From NCBI RefSeq assembly GCF_001279725.1, contig NZ_LGDE01000215.1, positions 8,308 to 72,307 of the forward strand: a stretch of 64,000 nt of DNA, in the 5' to 3' direction. The notes under the pieces are model-generated. The model was not told the origin of the DNA. It saw nothing but the letters and a program-made list of their open reading frames with translations, and did not search any database. Shown in pieces: positions 61,420 through 64,000 of the stretch. A program made the translations under genes and the position numbers. Position 1 is the first letter of the stretch. Every line of letters begins with the position of its first letter. The stretch comes from Streptomyces sp. WM4235 (GTDB taxonomy: Bacteria; Actinomycetota; Actinomycetes; Streptomycetales; Streptomycetaceae).

Positions 61420-62378
61420 CGGCCACCACGGACAGCGCCCGTTCCTCACTGGAAGCGCTCCGCACCGAGATCGGAAAGGCCGTGGTCGGCCAGGACTCCG
61501 CCGTCACCGGTCTCGTCGTCGCACTCCTGTGCCGGGGCCACGTCCTCCTCGAAGGCGTCCCCGGCGTCGCGAAGACCCTCCTGGTCCGCGCTCTCGCCGC
61601 GTCCCTCGAACTCGACACCAAGCGCGTCCAGTTCACCCCCGACCTGATGCCCAGTGACGTCACGGGCTCGCTGGTCTACGACGCCCGCACCGCCGAGTTC
61701 TCGTTCCAGAACGGCCCGGTGTTCACGAACCTCCTCCTCGCGGACGAGATCAACCGCACGCCTCCGAAGACCCAGTCGTCCCTCCTCGAGGCGATGGAGG
61801 AGCGCCAGGTCACCGTCGACGGCGTGCCCCGCAAGCTGCCCGAGCCGTTCCTCGTCGCCGCGACGATGAACCCGGTCGAGTACGAGGGCACCTACCCCCT
61901 CCCGGAGGCGCAACTGGACCGGTTCCTGCTCAAGTTGACCGTCCCGCTGCCCTCCCGCGAGGACGAGATCGGCGTCCTGACCCGGCACGCCGCCGGCTTC
62001 GACCCGCGCGACCTGCACGCCGCCGGCCTGCGCGCCGTCGCCGGCCCCGCGGAACTCGAAACCGCCCGCAAGGCCGTCGAGACGACCACCGTCTCCCCGG
62101 AGATCGCCGCGTACGTCGTCGACATCTGCCGCGCCACCCGCGAATCGCCGTCGCTGACCCTCGGCGTCTCCCCGCGCGGCGCGACCGCCCTGCTGGCCAC
62201 CGCCCGCGCCTGGGCCTGGCTGGTGGGCCGTGACTACGTGACGCCCGACGACGTGAAGGCCCTCGCCCTGCCCACGCTCCGCCACCGCGTCCAACTGCGC
62301 CCGGAGGCCGAGATGGAAGGCGTCACGGCCGACGCCGTCATCACCGCGATCCTGTCCCACGTCCCCGTCCCGCGCTGA
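61416..62378 (+). CDS. MoxR-family AAA+ ATPase
   Basis: A 320-residue MoxR ATPase. Walker A is GVPGVAKT (47-54), Walker B LLLADEINR, sensor 1 region AATMNPVEYEG, and the lid contains LTLGVSPRGATALL. MoxR proteins act as chaperone-like ATPases that assemble or activate partner proteins, usually with von Willebrand-type or DUF58 partners. Here the DUF58 gene follows directly with a one-base overlap. Cytosolic, probably a hexamer. Confidence 0.95.
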   Translation: MTATTDSARSSLEALRTEIGKAVVGQDSAVTGLVVALLCRGHVLLEGVPGVAKTLLVRALAASLELDTKRVQFTPDLMPSDVTGSLVYDARTAEFSFQNGPVFTNLLLADEINRTPPKTQSSLLEAMEERQVTVDGVPRKLPEPFLVAATMNPVEYEGTYPLPEAQLDRFLLKLTVPLPSREDEIGVLTRHAAGFDPRDLHAAGLRAVAGPAELETARKAVETTTVSPEIAAYVVDICRATRESPSLTLGVSPRGATALLATARAWAWLVGRDYVTPDDVKALALPTLRHRVQLRPEAEMEGVTADAVITAILSHVPVPR

Positions 62379-63688
62379 TGGCCCTCACCGGACGCGCCGC
62401 CCTGCTCGCGGCACTCGGCAGCATCCCCGTCGGCATCCTCGAACCGAGCTGGACGGGGATGCTGGCGGTCAACGGCCCCTTGGCCCTGGCCTGCGCGGTC
62501 GACTACGCCCTCGCGGTACCCGTCCGGACACTCGGCCTGGCCCGCTCCGGCGACACCTCGGTCCGTCTCGGCGAACACGCCGACGTCCACCTCACCGTCA
62601 CCAACCCGGGCACCCGCAGGCTCCGCGCCCGGGTCCGTGACGCCTGGCCCCCGAGCAGTTGGAGCCCGGGTACGGAGGGCGCCGCGTCCCGTCACACCGT
62701 GTCGATCCCGGCGGGCGAACGGCGTCGGCTGACCACGCGTCTGTTCCCCACCCGCCGCGGCGACCGCCGGGCCGACCGCGTCACCATCCGTTCCTACGGT
62801 CCCCTGGGTCTCCTGGCCCGCCAGGGCACCCACACCGTCCCGTGGACGGTCCGGGTCCTGCCCCCGTTCACCAGCCGCAAGCACCTCCCGTCCCGGCTGG
62901 CCCGCCTGCGCGAACTGGACGGCCGTACCAGCGTCCTCACGCGCGGCGAGGGCACCGAGTTCGACAGCCTCCGCGACTACGTCCCGGGCGACGACACCCG
63001 CAGCATCGACTGGCGGGCCACCGCCCGCCAGAACAAGGTCGCCGTCCGTACGTGGCGCCCCGAGCGCGACCGGCACATCCTGATCTGCGTGGACACCGGA
63101 CGCACGGCGGCGGGCCGTGTCGGCGACGCCCCCCGCCTGGACTCCGCGTTGGACGCGGCGCTCCTCCTCACCGCCCTGGCCGTCCGCGCAGGCGACCGCG
63201 TGGACCTGCTGGCCCACGACCGCCGGCCGCGCGCCCAGGTCCAGGGCCGCTCGGCCGCCGACACCCTGCCCGCCTTCGTCAACGCCATGGCGACCCTGGA
63301 GGCGGAGCTCGTCGAGACCGATGCGCGTTCCCTGGTGTCCACGGTCCTGCGCAGCGCCCCGCGCCGTTCCCTGGTGGTCCTGCTGACCACGTTGGACGCC
63401 GCCCCGATCGAGGAGGGTCTCCTCCCCCTGCTGTCGCAGCTGACCCAGCGCCACACCGTCGTACTGGCCTCGGTCGCCGATCCCCGGGTGGCGGAGATGA
63501 CCACGGCCCGCGGCAGCATCGACGCCGTGTACGAGGCCGCTGCCGGCACCCAGACCCGTTCTCAACGCGAGCGCACGGCGGACCAGTTGGCCCGCCACGG
63601 TGTCCACGTCGTCGACGCCGCCCCGGAACACTTGGCGCCGGCCCTCGCCGACGCCTATCTCGCCCTCAAGGCCGCCGGCCGTCTGTAG
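62378..63688 (+). CDS. DUF58 domain protein
   Basis: A 436-residue DUF58 protein. Two N-terminal hydrophobic segments (about 5-50) are followed by a beta-rich region (about 60-170). The DUF58 core EFDSLRDYVPGDDTRSIDWR (about 195-215) has the conserved D-W-R, and a von Willebrand A-like domain with ILICVDTGRTAAG follows. It is a probable membrane partner of the MoxR ATPase. Start ATG 62378 overlaps the moxR stop TGATG. It is the last gene of the operon; the rRNA terminator lies beyond. Confidence 0.92.
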   Translation: MALTGRAALLAALGSIPVGILEPSWTGMLAVNGPLALACAVDYALAVPVRTLGLARSGDTSVRLGEHADVHLTVTNPGTRRLRARVRDAWPPSSWSPGTEGAASRHTVSIPAGERRRLTTRLFPTRRGDRRADRVTIRSYGPLGLLARQGTHTVPWTVRVLPPFTSRKHLPSRLARLRELDGRTSVLTRGEGTEFDSLRDYVPGDDTRSIDWRATARQNKVAVRTWRPERDRHILICVDTGRTAAGRVGDAPRLDSALDAALLLTALAVRAGDRVDLLAHDRRPRAQVQGRSAADTLPAFVNAMATLEAELVETDARSLVSTVLRSAPRRSLVVLLTTLDAAPIEEGLLPLLSQLTQRHTVVLASVADPRVAEMTTARGSIDAVYEAAAGTQTRSQRERTADQLARHGVHVVDAAPEHLAPALADAYLALKAAGRL

Positions 63689-63921
63689 CCCCTACGGCGG
63701 GCCGCATGACGGCACGATCGACGCCGTGGTGGACCCCGTCGGGCGTCGGACGGCGCCCGACCTCACGACGGCCCGGCCGGAACTGGCCGTCCATCCCCGG
63801 CGGGCCCGGCCGCGGTCCGACGAGGTCGTGGTCCGCCACTCCACCGCCGCGTACGCGCACAATCACCCGCGCCGCCCCGAGGGGAAGATCTCCTGAACAG
63901 TAAAAGGGTCTGGAACGCAGA

Positions 63922-63953
63922 AAAGCCCCGCACCCTGAAGGGTGCGGGGCTTT
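63922..63953 (-). terminator. rRNA operon terminator
   Basis: AAAGCCCCGCACCC and its complement form a 14-bp stem with a TGAA loop, 13 bases past the 3' end of 5S rRNA on the minus strand. Its T-tract ends transcription of the rRNA operon and may also stop the DUF58 transcript. Confidence 0.9.
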
Positions 63954-63965
63954 CCCACAATGATT

Positions 63966-64000
63966 GTTCGGCGGCGTCCTACTCTCCCACAGGGTCCCCC
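63966..64000 (-). rRNA. rrf: 5S ribosomal RNA, 3' end (partial)
   Basis: The minus strand ends with the 5S signature GGGGGACCCTGTGGGAGAG followed by TAGGACGCCGCCGAAC. Only the last 35 bases are in the window; the rest of an rRNA operon (5S preceded by 23S and 16S) is expected beyond the right edge. Confidence 0.93.

Noticed and set aside
63711..63895. Short frames between the DUF58 gene and the rRNA terminator
   Set aside because: One frame reads moderately protein-like, but has no ribosome site, no recognised domain and no support for translation; not annotated.

Overview
The window is chromosomal DNA from a high-GC actinomycete, almost certainly a Streptomyces. Signs of this are the very high GC content, frequent GTG starts, a rare TTA codon, and gene neighbourhoods typical of the genus: murA-hup-malic enzyme, ssrA-smpB-S41 protease-ftsX-ftsE-prfB-pkaB-pkaA, a very large NAD-glutamate dehydrogenase, secA, and hpf-comF-lpqB-mtrB-mtrA. 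It looks like conserved core chromosome. I see no prophage, insertion sequence, CRISPR array or biosynthetic cluster. The window ends inside a 5S rRNA gene, so an rRNA operon lies just beyond the right edge.

Layout. 1-5,350: the 5' part of a xanthine-dehydrogenase-type FAD subunit, a GH20 hexosaminidase, a DUF3039 protein, a YqgE/UPF0301 protein, murA and the HU gene. 5,660-17,720: malic enzyme, a HelD/UvrD-like helicase, a CGNR zinc-finger protein, an acetyltransferase, a HemD-like/winged-helix regulator beside the nitrate transporter narK, a LysR regulator divergent from an MFS transporter, and a TetR regulator divergent from a short-chain dehydrogenase. 17,800-28,200: the tmRNA gene, smpB, an S41 protease, ftsX, ftsE, a mini zinc-ribbon membrane protein, prfB, a leader peptide before a 2OG-Fe(II) oxygenase, and the serine/threonine kinases pkaB and pkaA. 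28,600-38,000: an FHA/FtsK-like ATPase, a sugar ABC importer without its own ATPase, a TetR regulator, and a polysaccharide-type ABC exporter. 38,000-52,200: NAD-GDH, a HAD phosphatase, a DUF6912 protein, an Rv3235-like protein, secA, an acetyltransferase, a YcaQ-type DNA glycosylase, a LuxR-type response regulator and hpf. 52,500-63,700: comF-like, lpqB, mtrB, mtrA, then a five-gene MoxR/DUF58/DUF4350/DUF4129 membrane operon, then the 5S rRNA.

How the genes work together. Several units are coherent systems. tmRNA and SmpB rescue stalled ribosomes. FtsE and FtsX form a complex linked to cell-wall hydrolysis. MtrA, MtrB and LpqB form a cell-envelope two-component system. SecA and HPF link export with ribosome hibernation. 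Two regulator/target pairs carry duplicated palindromic operators that can be read directly (16876-16924 and 36105-36176). The items I consider most worth following are the arginine/histidine-motif leader peptide upstream of the oxygenase, the FHA-ATPase with a degenerate P-loop facing pkaA, the permease with a large MalF-like extracytoplasmic insertion next to a TTA-containing binding-protein gene, and the possible small RNA or long 3' UTR between the malic enzyme and helicase genes. I found no clear evidence of a wholly new system.
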